The position numbers and the translations under genes are program-made. The notes beneath the pieces are model-generated. The model saw nothing but the letters and a program-made list of their open reading frames with translations, did not search any database and was not told the DNA's origin. A stretch of 64,000 nt of DNA from an uncultured Clostridia bacterium (GTDB taxonomy: Bacteria; Bacillota; Clostridia; Oscillospirales; Acutalibacteraceae): NCBI GenBank assembly GCA_944380875.1, contig CALWJA010000105.1, positions 1-64,000 of the forward strand. The letters are read 5' to 3'. Of this stretch, positions 45,898 through 54,262 are shown piece by piece (positions within the stretch are counted from its first letter, which is position 1; the number at the start of each line of letters is the position of its first letter).

Positions 45898-46461
45898 ATG
45901 ATTATTCTCTGGATCGTTTTAGGCATCCTTCTTATCGCCCTTATAGCCGGAGTAGTGTCTTTGATTCTTATTTATAATAAATTAGTCACCCTCTCTTCCA
46001 GAGTAGATAACAGCTGGGCGCAAGTAAACGTCCAACTGAAAAAGAGGTTTGATCTCATACCGAATCTAGTTGAAACTGTAAAGGGAGTTTCCGGTCACGA
46101 AAGCTCTCTTCTGAAAGAAATTACCGAACTGAGAGGAACAGCGCTGTTATCTCATTCAGCAGAAGAATCCGTACAAAATAATGCCCAGTTGAGCCGGGCA
46201 CTCACGCAATTGATCGGCATAGCAGAAGGGTATCCGGAATTGCGATCCAACGAAAATTTTCTGTATCTTCAGCATGAATTGAGCGATGTGGAAAAGAAAA
46301 TAGCTGTAGCACGGCAATTTTATAATGACACCTGCATGATGTATAACGAATACATGGATCAATTTCCGGGAGTCCTTTTGGCGCAGCTCCTGCACTATGA
46401 ACATCGCCCTTATTTTGAAGCTTACGAAAATGAAAAAGAATCCCCTTCGGTCTCCTTTTAA
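45898..46461 (+). CDS. lemA: LemA-family membrane protein
   Basis: A 187-residue protein with one N-terminal membrane segment (about 3-26) and a helical domain: VDNSWAQVNVQLKKRFDLIPNLVETVKG is the family signature region. AGGAGG precedes the ATG at 45898. The role is unknown; LemA often pairs with DUF2207/TPM-type envelope proteins, as here. Confidence 0.9.
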   Translation: MIILWIVLGILLIALIAGVVSLILIYNKLVTLSSRVDNSWAQVNVQLKKRFDLIPNLVETVKGVSGHESSLLKEITELRGTALLSHSAEESVQNNAQLSRALTQLIGIAEGYPELRSNENFLYLQHELSDVEKKIAVARQFYNDTCMMYNEYMDQFPGVLLAQLLHYEHRPYFEAYENEKESPSVSF

Positions 46462-46497
46462 AAAATATTCCCTTATTCTGCAAAGAAGGAGTATAGT

Positions 46498-48501
46498 ATG
46501 GCAAGTAAAAAGAAAAAAGAGCGACGGTTTAAAAAATGGATGCTTATTCTGGGCATTCTTCTAATAATCCCCATTGTTGTCAGTTTGGTAATAGGTTTTA
46601 CAGGGCTGACCTATGCTTGGGGAGCAAAACAGATTGTAAACGACCAGGAAATACACGCTTCCCTTCTTTCCAACGGGGATCTCCGTATAACAGAGACCTG
46701 GGAAATCCGTATGAAAGATCGGGACAGAGACTACAGTAATTTTTATAAATACTTCGATAAGAAAGGTTTTTCTTCCATCACAGATCTATCTGTATACGAC
46801 GAGGATACAGGCATAGAATATACCTTTCTGGAAGATGTCAACCCCAACTACGATAATCCCGGTGAAAACACCTGCTATATTTATGAAAACGGAAGCAGTT
46901 ATGAAATAGGATGGTACTTCCCCCCTCTCCGTGAAGGTGTAAGAACGATCACTTTTTCGTATACTATGACCGGCATAGGCGCTCAATGGGGTGATACAGC
47001 CGAATTATATGTGGGGTTAGTGGGCAAAAACGGTGGTTTTCCGATACGATATCTTCACGGAGAACTGGAACTGCCCGGAAATGTTAAAAAAGCGGATATA
47101 TTGGCCTGGCTGCATGTAACGTCTCCCAATAGTCTTATCACCATAGAAGACGGTTCTCTTGTTTTTTCCGCAGAACGGATTCCTGCCCAAACTTGGGTAG
47201 AAATACGAACCTGTTTTCCCAAAGATACACTTTCAGGGGCCCAGAAATCCTCTTCCGCCAATATGCTGGAATCTATACGAGCCGAGGAAAAGGCCACCGC
47301 TGACGCCAGTGACATAGCGCAGCGTTTTTCATGGCTTTTTGCTGTACTGCGCCTATATCTTTCCATCGGCGTTGTTGTATTCTGCATTTTCTTTGGAGCC
47401 TGGAGAAAAAAGCTTTGTAAGCCATATAAAGTGGAAGTCCCAAAATATATTCGGGAAATACCGGCAGGAAGTGATCCTGCCATAGTAAATCAGCTTTACT
47501 TTTACTATAAAGGAACCGTTCCCAGCCAACAAAAATCCCTTTTTAGTTCCGTTATGCTCAATCTGGCGCAAAAAGGGTTCCTTTTTATGGGAAAAGCCCA
47601 AGAGGACGAAGTGAATATTTCTGTATCCGATTATGGAAAAGAGCCCCCTACACCCCATGAATCCATTCTGCTGGGGCTGTTCCGGAAAGTGGCAGCGGAA
47701 TACGGCGGATCCTTTACAATGGACCAATATAGAAAATACGGTAAATCGCATTATAAAGAAGTATCAAGAGCTATGGAGCGTTTTCAATCCAGCGTAAAAT
47801 ATTCTTTCCGCAAGACTGGATGGGAGGAAAAACACGGGCTTTGGTCACCTTTAGGCGGCATGGCCATCGGCTGTTTCCTTTTAGCTGTCTTTATATTGCT
47901 GTTTTTCCCGGAAGGTTGGGGAATCTTTATTTTTGCTCTGATCCTCAGTGGAATCATTCTTATCGGGTTCGAAACATCCAAGCATCGTCTTACACGGGAG
48001 GGCGAAACCCATTTGCAGCAATGGCGTTCTCTGGCCCGATATCTGAAAGATTTTTCCAAAATGGAGGAACATGGGGTATTTGCATTACCCCTCTGGGAGG
48101 AATATATGATTTTTGCCTCCGCTATGAATATTGCTGATACCGTTTCTAAACAACTGAACCTGGCGTATACTTCCCTATTTGCTGACAGCGATATTCCCGA
48201 ATCTTCTTCTGCGCCTCAAAGCGCGTCTATTCCAAATTGGGAAACCGACACCTGGCATCCCACTCCTTCGTTTTATCCCAGCAATCCAACGATCTTTCAT
48301 TCCCATTCTTATGGAAAAATAGATTTCGGGGATTTTTCTTCCATTGGCAGGCATCTTTCTAATTCCATGTATGAAGTAAGCAAATCTGCAGACAGACTTG
48401 CCCACCCACCTTCCAGTTCCGGTGGCTCCGGCGGCGGAGGCGGTGGCTTCAGCGGAGGCGGAGGTGGCGGCGGTTCCGGCGGCGGCTCTGGCTGCCGGTA
48501 A
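46498..48501 (+). CDS. DUF2207 membrane protein with Gly-rich C-terminus
   Basis: A 667-residue protein. It has an N-terminal membrane segment (about 17-40), a large extracytoplasmic DUF2207 domain (about 45-250), a further membrane segment near 280-300, a cytoplasmic helical part, two membrane segments near 440-485, and a C-terminal tail of glycine and serine ending SGCR. The Gly-rich tail is typical of the family. It is expressed with LemA. The function is unknown. Confidence 0.87.
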   Translation: MASKKKKERRFKKWMLILGILLIIPIVVSLVIGFTGLTYAWGAKQIVNDQEIHASLLSNGDLRITETWEIRMKDRDRDYSNFYKYFDKKGFSSITDLSVYDEDTGIEYTFLEDVNPNYDNPGENTCYIYENGSSYEIGWYFPPLREGVRTITFSYTMTGIGAQWGDTAELYVGLVGKNGGFPIRYLHGELELPGNVKKADILAWLHVTSPNSLITIEDGSLVFSAERIPAQTWVEIRTCFPKDTLSGAQKSSSANMLESIRAEEKATADASDIAQRFSWLFAVLRLYLSIGVVVFCIFFGAWRKKLCKPYKVEVPKYIREIPAGSDPAIVNQLYFYYKGTVPSQQKSLFSSVMLNLAQKGFLFMGKAQEDEVNISVSDYGKEPPTPHESILLGLFRKVAAEYGGSFTMDQYRKYGKSHYKEVSRAMERFQSSVKYSFRKTGWEEKHGLWSPLGGMAIGCFLLAVFILLFFPEGWGIFIFALILSGIILIGFETSKHRLTREGETHLQQWRSLARYLKDFSKMEEHGVFALPLWEEYMIFASAMNIADTVSKQLNLAYTSLFADSDIPESSSAPQSASIPNWETDTWHPTPSFYPSNPTIFHSHSYGKIDFGDFSSIGRHLSNSMYEVSKSADRLAHPPSSSGGSGGGGGGFSGGGGGGGSGGGSGCR

Positions 48502-48544
48502 GGCGCTTTCTTGTATTATAGAAGAATCTATCCATTACAACACA

Positions 48545-48585
48545 AAAACTGCCGGAGAACGAAATACATGTTCTCCGGCAGTTTT
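48545..48585 (+). terminator. Bidirectional terminator between DUF2207 and trxA
   Basis: Perfect 16-bp stem AAAACTGCCGGAGAAC / GTTCTCCGGCAGTTTT with a 9-base loop. It lies between two converging genes and has A/T runs on both sides, so it can stop both transcripts. Confidence 0.85.
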
Positions 48586-48603
48586 CATTTACGTTTAGCT
48601 CAA

Positions 48604-48924
48604 TTACAGTTTTGCGTCAATCATTTCACAATAATTCTCAAAGGACCGGGCTCCCACATCTTTCAATACAGACTGACCGTCCTGGAAAAGAATAACAGTG
48701 GGGATGCTCATAATCCCAAATTTTGAAGCAAGACCGGGATTTTCATCCACATCCACTTTTGCGATTCTTACTTTTCCTTCATAATGCTGTGCCAGCTGCT
48801 CCATAATGGGCGCCACCATCCGACAAGGGCCACACCAGGTTGCCCAAAAATCCACCAAAACAAGTTTATTGTCTTTTAAGATAGAATCAAATGTGTTTTC
48901 CGAAGCGTGTAAAATTTCCGCCAT
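48604..48924 (-). CDS. trxA: Thioredoxin
   Basis: A ~106-residue cytoplasmic thiol-disulfide reductant with the WCGPC active site and the cis-proline in MSIPTVILF. The ATG at 48924 has AGGAG nine bases upstream; the frame also holds an ATG three codons earlier. It follows the cyclophilin lipoprotein gene by about 35 bases. Confidence 0.95.
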   Translation of the reverse strand: MAEILHASENTFDSILKDNKLVLVDFWATWCGPCRMVAPIMEQLAQHYEGKVRIAKVDVDENPGLASKFGIMSIPTVILFQDGQSVLKDVGARSFENYCEMIDAKL

Positions 48925-48958
48925 CAAAAACATCTCCTTTCCGATTACCCAAACACTA

Positions 48959-49708
48959 TTATTCTGCGTGGTATTCCACTATTTCCGCTTTTTCAATGAC
49001 GACATCTTCCACAGGCTTATCTGTATCCGCATCTGTTTTCACAGCCGCGATAGCATCCACAACGTCCATCCCTTCAAACACTTGACCGAATACCGTGTGA
49101 CCTCTATCGCCGATCGCATACGCACCATCTAGATTGGGATTGCCGCCATTTTCCTCATATAATTTTTTATATGCATCCGTAACTTTTCCCATATCGGGCC
49201 AATTATACCCATACATGGATGTAAACATATCCTCATTCGATTTAAAAGAATCATAAGCAGTTTGATAATAATCCCAGCCAGCGAACTCATCCGGACCAGC
49301 CTGATTGATGAAAAACTGGCTGCTGTTGGTATTAGGGCCTTTATTGGCCATAGCAAGTGAGCCACGGATATTTACCAAATTTTTGCTGAATTCGTCTTCA
49401 AAATCTTCTCCAAAAGCACTTTCTCCTCCCGTTCCTGTTGCAGTAGGATCACCGCCCTGGATCATAAATCCCTCTATAACCCGATGAAAGGTTATGCCGT
49501 TATAGTATCCTTTTTGAATAAGCTCCTTAAAATTCTGGACTGTTTTTGGAGCCTCTTCAGGAAAAAGACGAATCTTTATCGTGCCCATATTTGTCTCAAG
49601 GACTGCAATTTCCTCGCCCTCTTCCGGTTTTTCCAATTGCATTCCCAAATATCCGCTGCTTCCGTTGCTGCAGCCCGGCAGTGCAAACAGCGTAAACAGC
49701 AAAATCAA
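48959..49708 (-). CDS. Cyclophilin-type peptidyl-prolyl isomerase lipoprotein (start region frameshifted)
   Basis: A secreted foldase. The cyclophilin domain (about residues 35-245) contains FHRVIEGFMIQGGDPTATGTG and SSQFFIN. The only start in frame is a TTG at 49708, giving a signal peptide without a positively charged end (ILLFTLFALPGC, with an L-P-G-C lipobox). A good ATG with AGGA eight bases upstream lies at 49737 but is one base out of frame; it reads MKRKIGIFVH and stops at a TGA that overlaps the TTG. One extra A in the A-run at 49725-49729 would give MKRKNWNFCTLILLF, a normal lipoprotein signal. Confidence 0.85.
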   Translation of the reverse strand: MILLFTLFALPGCSNGSSGYLGMQLEKPEEGEEIAVLETNMGTIKIRLFPEEAPKTVQNFKELIQKGYYNGITFHRVIEGFMIQGGDPTATGTGGESAFGEDFEDEFSKNLVNIRGSLAMANKGPNTNSSQFFINQAGPDEFAGWDYYQTAYDSFKSNEDMFTSMYGYNWPDMGKVTDAYKKLYEENGGNPNLDGAYAIGDRGHTVFGQVFEGMDVVDAIAAVKTDADTDKPVEDVVIEKAEIVEYHAE

Positions 49709-49930
49709 TGTACAAAAATTCCAATTTTTCTTTTCATCTGCGTTATCCTTTCTTTTTTATATACGTGTTGCTTTACTGGAATGGTTGATCCGTTTTTCAT
49801 AATACTATATTCACTCTCCGGATGCAAGCCTTCTTAAAAGGAAAGAAATTCGTCATCCAAGCCGGAATTTGAGAATGCATCCCTCTTTTTTTGCATATAG
49901 ATGAACGGAAGAAAAAAGGAGGGCTGTTAA

Positions 49931-50890
49931 ATGAACACATATTGTCCGGAAGGCTGGCGGATTTCCACACCGGAAAACCAGGCATCTCTGCAATCTCCTG
50001 CCAGTCTGCAGGCAGCCTGCGCAGAAGGTAAAATCATAGAAGGAAGAGCTATAGTCTGCGACAGTGCACACAACCTAATAGTAGATCTTGGCTGCATGAA
50101 GGGGATTATTCCACGCGAAGAAGGCGCGCTGGGCATCCGGGAAGGAACCGTAAAAGATATCGCCATTATTTCCCGGGTAAACCGCCCTGTCTGTTTCCGT
50201 ATTACCGGTTTCAGTGAAACAGAATCCGGCGTTCCTATCGCCCAACTCTCCCGACGGGCGGCGCAGGAACAATGTAAAAAAGAGTATATTCAAAACCTTA
50301 TGCCTGGTGATATAATTGACGCACGGATTACACACCTGGAAAGTTTTGGTGCATTCGCGGATATCGGCTGCGGAATAGTAGCCTTGCTTCCCATTGACGC
50401 GATCTCTGTTTCCAGAATCGATCATCCCAGAGAACGATTTACTGTGGGAATGGATATAAAGGTTTTGATACGATCCATAGAAGGGAACCGCATCACACTA
50501 AGCCACAAAGAACTGCTTGGAACCTGGGAAGAAAATGTTGCGAATTTTAAACCGGGAGAAACCGTGGCAGGTATTGTGCGCAGTGTAGAACCCTATGGTA
50601 TTTTCGTGGAGCTAGCACCAAATCTGGCTGGATTAGCTGAACCAAAAGAAGGCGTGCTTCCCGGACAGCAGGCCAGCGTATACATAAAAAGTATTCTTCC
50701 CGGGCGCATGAAAGTTAAGCTGGTAATCATAGATACATTCCAGTATGAATATCGTCCCGCTCTACCGGAATATAAGTTTAGTGGAAACCATATGGATCGT
50801 TTCGTCTATTCCCCTCCGGAATGCGGAAAAGAAATCCTAACGGACTTTACCAAACAAGAAACAGATAAAAATCAGCTGCATAAGGTATAG
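49931..50890 (+). CDS. S1 RNA-binding domain protein
   Basis: A 319-residue protein with three S1-like OB folds: a divergent one at about 33-95, a clear one at about 120-200 (PGDIIDARITHLESFGAFADIG), and a third at about 205-270 (PGETVAGIVRSVEPYGIFVELAPN). It resembles ribosomal S1 and CvfB/YitL-type RNA-binding proteins. No nuclease or other domain was seen. The C-terminal 50 residues are unassigned. The role in translation or RNA metabolism is inferred. Confidence 0.85.
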   Translation: MNTYCPEGWRISTPENQASLQSPASLQAACAEGKIIEGRAIVCDSAHNLIVDLGCMKGIIPREEGALGIREGTVKDIAIISRVNRPVCFRITGFSETESGVPIAQLSRRAAQEQCKKEYIQNLMPGDIIDARITHLESFGAFADIGCGIVALLPIDAISVSRIDHPRERFTVGMDIKVLIRSIEGNRITLSHKELLGTWEENVANFKPGETVAGIVRSVEPYGIFVELAPNLAGLAEPKEGVLPGQQASVYIKSILPGRMKVKLVIIDTFQYEYRPALPEYKFSGNHMDRFVYSPPECGKEILTDFTKQETDKNQLHKV

Positions 50891-50917
50891 CGAAATATAA
50901 ATCTGAAAAATAGTATT

Positions 50918-50960
50918 AAGCACCGTGTAAACAGTTTGTTTCACGGTGCTTCTGTTTTTC
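50918..50960 (+). terminator. Terminator between the S1 gene and mcsB
   Basis: Stem AAGCACCGTG / CACGGTGCTT with partial inner pairing, followed by CTGTTTTTC. It sits between convergent genes and may act both ways. Confidence 0.75.
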
Positions 50961-51025
50961 TTTCAAACCATCTAAAAAATATAAGCAGCCTATTGTGCCG
51001 AATACATATAGAATCTCCTGCTAAC

Positions 51026-52054
51026 TTATACATTTTCCAAATGACTGCGCATGTATGCGGCCCTGCATTGATCCAGCGTTTCTCCTTCTTTGGGTTCAGC
51101 GGTAAGAGAAAGCGTTGCGGGCTGTACTTCTGTAATCCAGGTAGCGATTTCTTCATATCCAGGAGACGAATAAAAGCCTTGTGAAACCCCAAGCCGCAGA
51201 TCGGATAGCAACTCCATACACTCATTCTGGGGCAGCAAACGGGCAGAAGCCAGGATACCTTTGGAACGGAAGGCCTTATCCTCCGCTTCAATCTGGCGGG
51301 AAAGCGTTTTCCTGGCAGCTCTTTCCTGTGTAATCACCTGAAGAGCCATACTTCGAAGATTAAATAAAGCTTCCTGCTCCGATATTCCAAGAGAAACCCG
51401 GTTCGTGAGACGATACACAAAAGCTTTCCCTTCCGGTTCCATACTTTCTCTTAAATCGATTCCCAACCGCGAAAGTCCGGAGGCTACCCTGGGAACAGCC
51501 CCATTTCCCGCCAAAGCGGGCAAATGTAAAAGCAGGGAAGCGTGCATACCTGTTCCCAAATCGGCCGGATTCTGCGTCAGATAGCCGAAAGTATCATGAA
51601 AAGAAAAAGATAGCTCCTTAGATAAAATGCGTTCCAGCTTATCTGCACTGCTATAGGCGCCCTCCAGATCAAGCCCGGGCCTACTTGTATGGATTTGTAA
51701 ATGGTCTTCCCCATTTAATACAATGGACAAGGACTCATCCTGCGTTAGAAGAACGCCTTTTCCATCTCTGCGCACAATATATTCCGGTGTAACAAGACCT
51801 TTTTCCACAAAAGAAATAGCCTGTGCTTTGTCTATTTCTTTAAAGGAGCAAAAAGAAAAAAGTCCTCCTAAGGAAAGATGCCCGTCTTCCACCGTAGAAA
51901 GCACGGCTTCTATGACCTGTTTTTGTTCAGCAGACCGCATCCGACGGACAAACGGAATGCCCTCTATATTTCTAGAAAGATAAATATGAGTGCTTACAAC
52001 TACATCTTGTTCTTCACCGGGATACTCATACCATTTTTTCGCTTCACTCATCAT
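51026..52054 (-). CDS. mcsB: Protein arginine kinase McsB homologue, probably altered active site
   Basis: Member of the ATP:guanido phosphotransferase family that marks proteins with phosphoarginine for ClpCP. Length is about 342 residues. Where active McsB has STRIRLARN this protein has STHIYLSRN; NEEDHIR is NGEDHLQ; GTGLRAS is GTGMHAS. Four arginines expected to bind ATP phosphates are thus H, Y, Q and H, while the second Glu of NEEDH is kept. The C-terminal RDxxRA phosphoarginine pocket reads LDQCRA. The start at 52054 has GGAGG six bases upstream and overlaps mcsA. Activity is doubtful. Confidence 0.87.
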   Translation of the reverse strand: MMSEAKKWYEYPGEEQDVVVSTHIYLSRNIEGIPFVRRMRSAEQKQVIEAVLSTVEDGHLSLGGLFSFCSFKEIDKAQAISFVEKGLVTPEYIVRRDGKGVLLTQDESLSIVLNGEDHLQIHTSRPGLDLEGAYSSADKLERILSKELSFSFHDTFGYLTQNPADLGTGMHASLLLHLPALAGNGAVPRVASGLSRLGIDLRESMEPEGKAFVYRLTNRVSLGISEQEALFNLRSMALQVITQERAARKTLSRQIEAEDKAFRSKGILASARLLPQNECMELLSDLRLGVSQGFYSSPGYEEIATWITEVQPATLSLTAEPKEGETLDQCRAAYMRSHLENV

Positions 52055-52532
52055 GTTTCGCCTCCAGCATACGAATTTCATCCCGCAGTGTTACTGCATC
52101 TTCAAAATTTTCTGCTTCAATGGCTTCTTTAAGCTGCTGTTTTTTTGCTAAGAGCATCCCGGATTTCTTTTCCTGAGAAATTTGAAGAGGATTTCCGTCC
52201 GGAGTTTTTCCTCTATGCCGGCTGCTCCCATGAATTTGCTCCACAACGGGAAGAAGCCTGGTATAGAAGGTTTCATAACATTCCGCGCATCCAACCCGGC
52301 CTGTACGCACAATATCATCCCATGTTGCACCGCATGTGCAGCGTTCTTCCTCCTGCAATTTCTGCGGATCCAATCTCAAAAGATTTAAACCTCGCCCCAG
52401 CTCAGCAAAAAGGTTTCCATATCCCAGTTTTCTGGCACATTCTCCGCAAAGGGAGTATTCAGCCAATTCCCCGTTAACAACAGTTTTTACATGTGTTGTA
52501 GCGTTTCTTTTACCGCAAGCCTGACAAATCAT
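52044..52532 (-). CDS. mcsA: McsA, zinc-binding activator of McsB
   Basis: A 162-residue protein with two zinc-finger-like Cys pairs (CQACG ... CGECA and CTCGATWDDIVRTGRVGCAEC) and a C-terminal UVR domain (KKQQLKEAIEAENFEDAVTLRDEIR). It normally activates McsB and, in Bacillus, belongs to the ctsR-mcsA-mcsB-clpC operon. Neither ctsR nor clpC is adjacent here. The McsB gene overlaps its end. Confidence 0.92.
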   Translation of the reverse strand: MICQACGKRNATTHVKTVVNGELAEYSLCGECARKLGYGNLFAELGRGLNLLRLDPQKLQEEERCTCGATWDDIVRTGRVGCAECYETFYTRLLPVVEQIHGSSRHRGKTPDGNPLQISQEKKSGMLLAKKQQLKEAIEAENFEDAVTLRDEIRMLEAKHDE

Positions 52533-52828
52533 CTATCACGCCTCCTGAATAGTATAAAATACACAAGCTTTTTCTTCTGTTTTATAGTCTCTTACTATCC
52601 TGAATAGAAAAGCAAGAAAAGAAGAAAGTTTCTTACACTGTATTATACCTGTATGTATTTTACAATACCGAAAGGATAACTTCAATCGGAAACAGATTCT
52701 TCTCTTTATAAAGGTTACATTAAAAATGTTAGCAAAATATGAAATCAATTTGTTGTAACACATTTGTATCTCTGACAATAGTATGTAGTGTAAATCCTTT
52801 CAAATCCTTTCAAGGAGGTCAATTAACT

Positions 52829-52969
52829 ATGTGTAACAATCTTTTCGGTGGCTGCGGTTCTTGCTCTTGGATCATCATCCTCATTCTCATCCTGTTCTGC
52901 TGCTGCGGCAACAACGGCTACAATAACAACAATGATGGCTGCGGCAATGGCTGTGGCTGCGGCTGCTAA
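52829..52969 (+). CDS. Very small Cys/Gly-rich membrane peptide
   Basis: A 46-residue peptide, MCNNLFGGCGSCSWIIIL onward: a Cys/Gly N-terminus, a hydrophobic segment (about 14-23), and an N- and C-rich end with GCGNGCGCGC. About a quarter of the residues are cysteine. Such peptides are annotated in clostridia as high-cysteine or YjcZ-like sporulation proteins; a coat or envelope role is inferred. AAGGAGG lies about ten bases before the ATG. A hairpin terminator follows. Confidence 0.75.
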   Translation: MCNNLFGGCGSCSWIIILILILFCCCGNNGYNNNNDGCGNGCGCGC

Positions 52970-53015
52970 GTAAATAGCATTTCCTGCAAACTTTAAATCT
53001 AAATAAACGACCAAA

Positions 53016-53047
53016 GAAGGGCCTACCGGTTTGCCGGCAGGCCCTTC
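53016..53047 (+). terminator. Terminator after the Cys-rich peptide
   Basis: Stem GAAGGGCCTACCGG / CCGGCAGGCCCTTC with one mismatch and a 4-base loop, then CTTGTATATTT. It may also serve the convergent TSCPD gene. Confidence 0.75.
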
Positions 53048-53123
53048 CTTGTATATTTATTAATATTACAGATCAAATATCAATAACGCATTTTAACCCA
53101 TTTCCATATAACAATATTAATTA

Positions 53124-53381
53124 TCACTTTTCCTGCGCTTCTTTTGCTGCCAGCAGCGCTTTCGCCAATTGATCCGGGCAAGAGGTTGGCTTAAATCCGC
53201 AGGTTATACCCTTGCAGCGCTCAATTACATCATCCGCCTTCATGCCTGTCACCAACTTGCAAATGCCTTTAGTATTGCCATTGCAGCCGCCCACAATCTG
53301 GCAGGATTTAATCACATCCCCTTCCAGCTCAATGATTGTTTGCCGTGAGCATGTCCCACGATTTTCGTATACATATTTCAA
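53124..53381 (-). CDS. TSCPD-domain protein (TIGR03905 family)
   Basis: An 85-residue protein with five cysteines and the TSCPDQLAKAL motif that gives the family its name. The domain also occurs at the end of some B12-dependent ribonucleotide reductases. A TTG at 53381 with GGAGGG six bases upstream gives the usual start (KYVYENRGTCSRQ) and is preferred over the ATG at 53402. The function is unknown. Confidence 0.83.
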   Translation of the reverse strand: MKYVYENRGTCSRQTIIELEGDVIKSCQIVGGCNGNTKGICKLVTGMKADDVIERCKGITCGFKPTSCPDQLAKALLAAKEAQEK

Positions 53382-53576
53382 AGGTATCCCTCCAATAGTC
53401 ATTCTTAAAAAATGTATTTCCTGTACTTATAGAACAGTATACTATACCTTTGCGGGAAAAGCAAATCTCTTTGCCTCGAGGAACAATGTTTCTGGACAGC
53501 CCCTGCTTTTTTCTCTATACTGTACAGTGTACGGATAGGATTCTGCGCAGCGGAAAACCAAAAAAGGAGAGATAGT

Positions 53577-54179
53577 ATGCCGAAGCCTTTATCAGAAATG
53601 ACTTTAACCGAATTATGGGAACTTTTTCCTATTCAATTAAGAGAATACAATCCCCGCTACCCTGACTGGTATGAAGAAGAAAAAACAAGAATTCTTTCTC
53701 TTTTCCCCTTAACAGCTGTATACAGAATCCATCATATTGGAAGTACTGCTGTAAATGGACTCACCTCTAAACCCATTATCGATATTCTTTTAGAGATTAA
53801 CACAGAGTGCCAAGAAGAAAAAATCTTAAATCTACTTCAAAAAGACGGATGGATTCAAATGTCTTACCAACATTCTCCCATGAAAATTTCCTTTAACAAA
53901 GGCTATACACCAGAAGGATTCGCCAAAAAAGTATATCACCTTCATGTACGACGCCCTGGCGATTGGGATGAACTTTACTTTAGAGATTATCTGCAGGAAC
54001 ATCCGGATGCCGCCGCAGAATATGCAAAACTCAAACAAAACCTTCTAAATAATTTTGAACACGATAGGGACGGATATACCGCTGCAAAAACGCCTTTTGT
54101 TTGCCTTTATACTGAAAAAGCACGAAAGGCATATAACGGACGGTACGCCCCATCTCTATTGCAATCTTCCATCCTTTGA
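53577..54179 (+). CDS. GrpB (UPF0157) nucleotidyltransferase-fold protein
   Basis: A 200-residue protein with the GrpB signature: VYRIHHIGSTAVNGLTSKPIIDILLEI, where GST and the following D residues form the active site of the nucleotidyltransferase fold. The family is predicted to act on small molecules; no partner is nearby. AAAGGAG precedes the ATG. A palindrome ACTGTACAGT lies about 50 bases upstream (53519-53528). Confidence 0.87.
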   Translation: MPKPLSEMTLTELWELFPIQLREYNPRYPDWYEEEKTRILSLFPLTAVYRIHHIGSTAVNGLTSKPIIDILLEINTECQEEKILNLLQKDGWIQMSYQHSPMKISFNKGYTPEGFAKKVYHLHVRRPGDWDELYFRDYLQEHPDAAAEYAKLKQNLLNNFEHDRDGYTAAKTPFVCLYTEKARKAYNGRYAPSLLQSSIL

Positions 54180-54207
54180 TATCGCTGTTTGCTTTCATCC
54201 CTATGCT

Positions 54208-54243
54208 AAGAGGGGATTCCGTTTTATTACGGAATCCCCTCTT
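54208..54243 (+). terminator. Terminator after the GrpB gene
   Basis: Perfect 15-bp stem AAGAGGGGATTCCGT / ACGGAATCCCCTCTT with a 6-base loop and a T-rich end on the plus strand. It is also just beyond the stop of the convergent hydrogenase gene. Confidence 0.85.
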
Positions 54244-54262
54244 TCTTAATATTCCATAAGTT

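Noticed and set aside
48400-48500. GGC/GGT-rich repeat
   Set aside because: It encodes the glycine-rich tail typical of DUF2207 proteins, not a separate repeat element.
53519-53528. Palindrome ACTGTACAGT before the GrpB gene as a regulator site
   Set aside because: Only ten bases and no regulator next to it; could be chance, so it is mentioned only in the gene entry.
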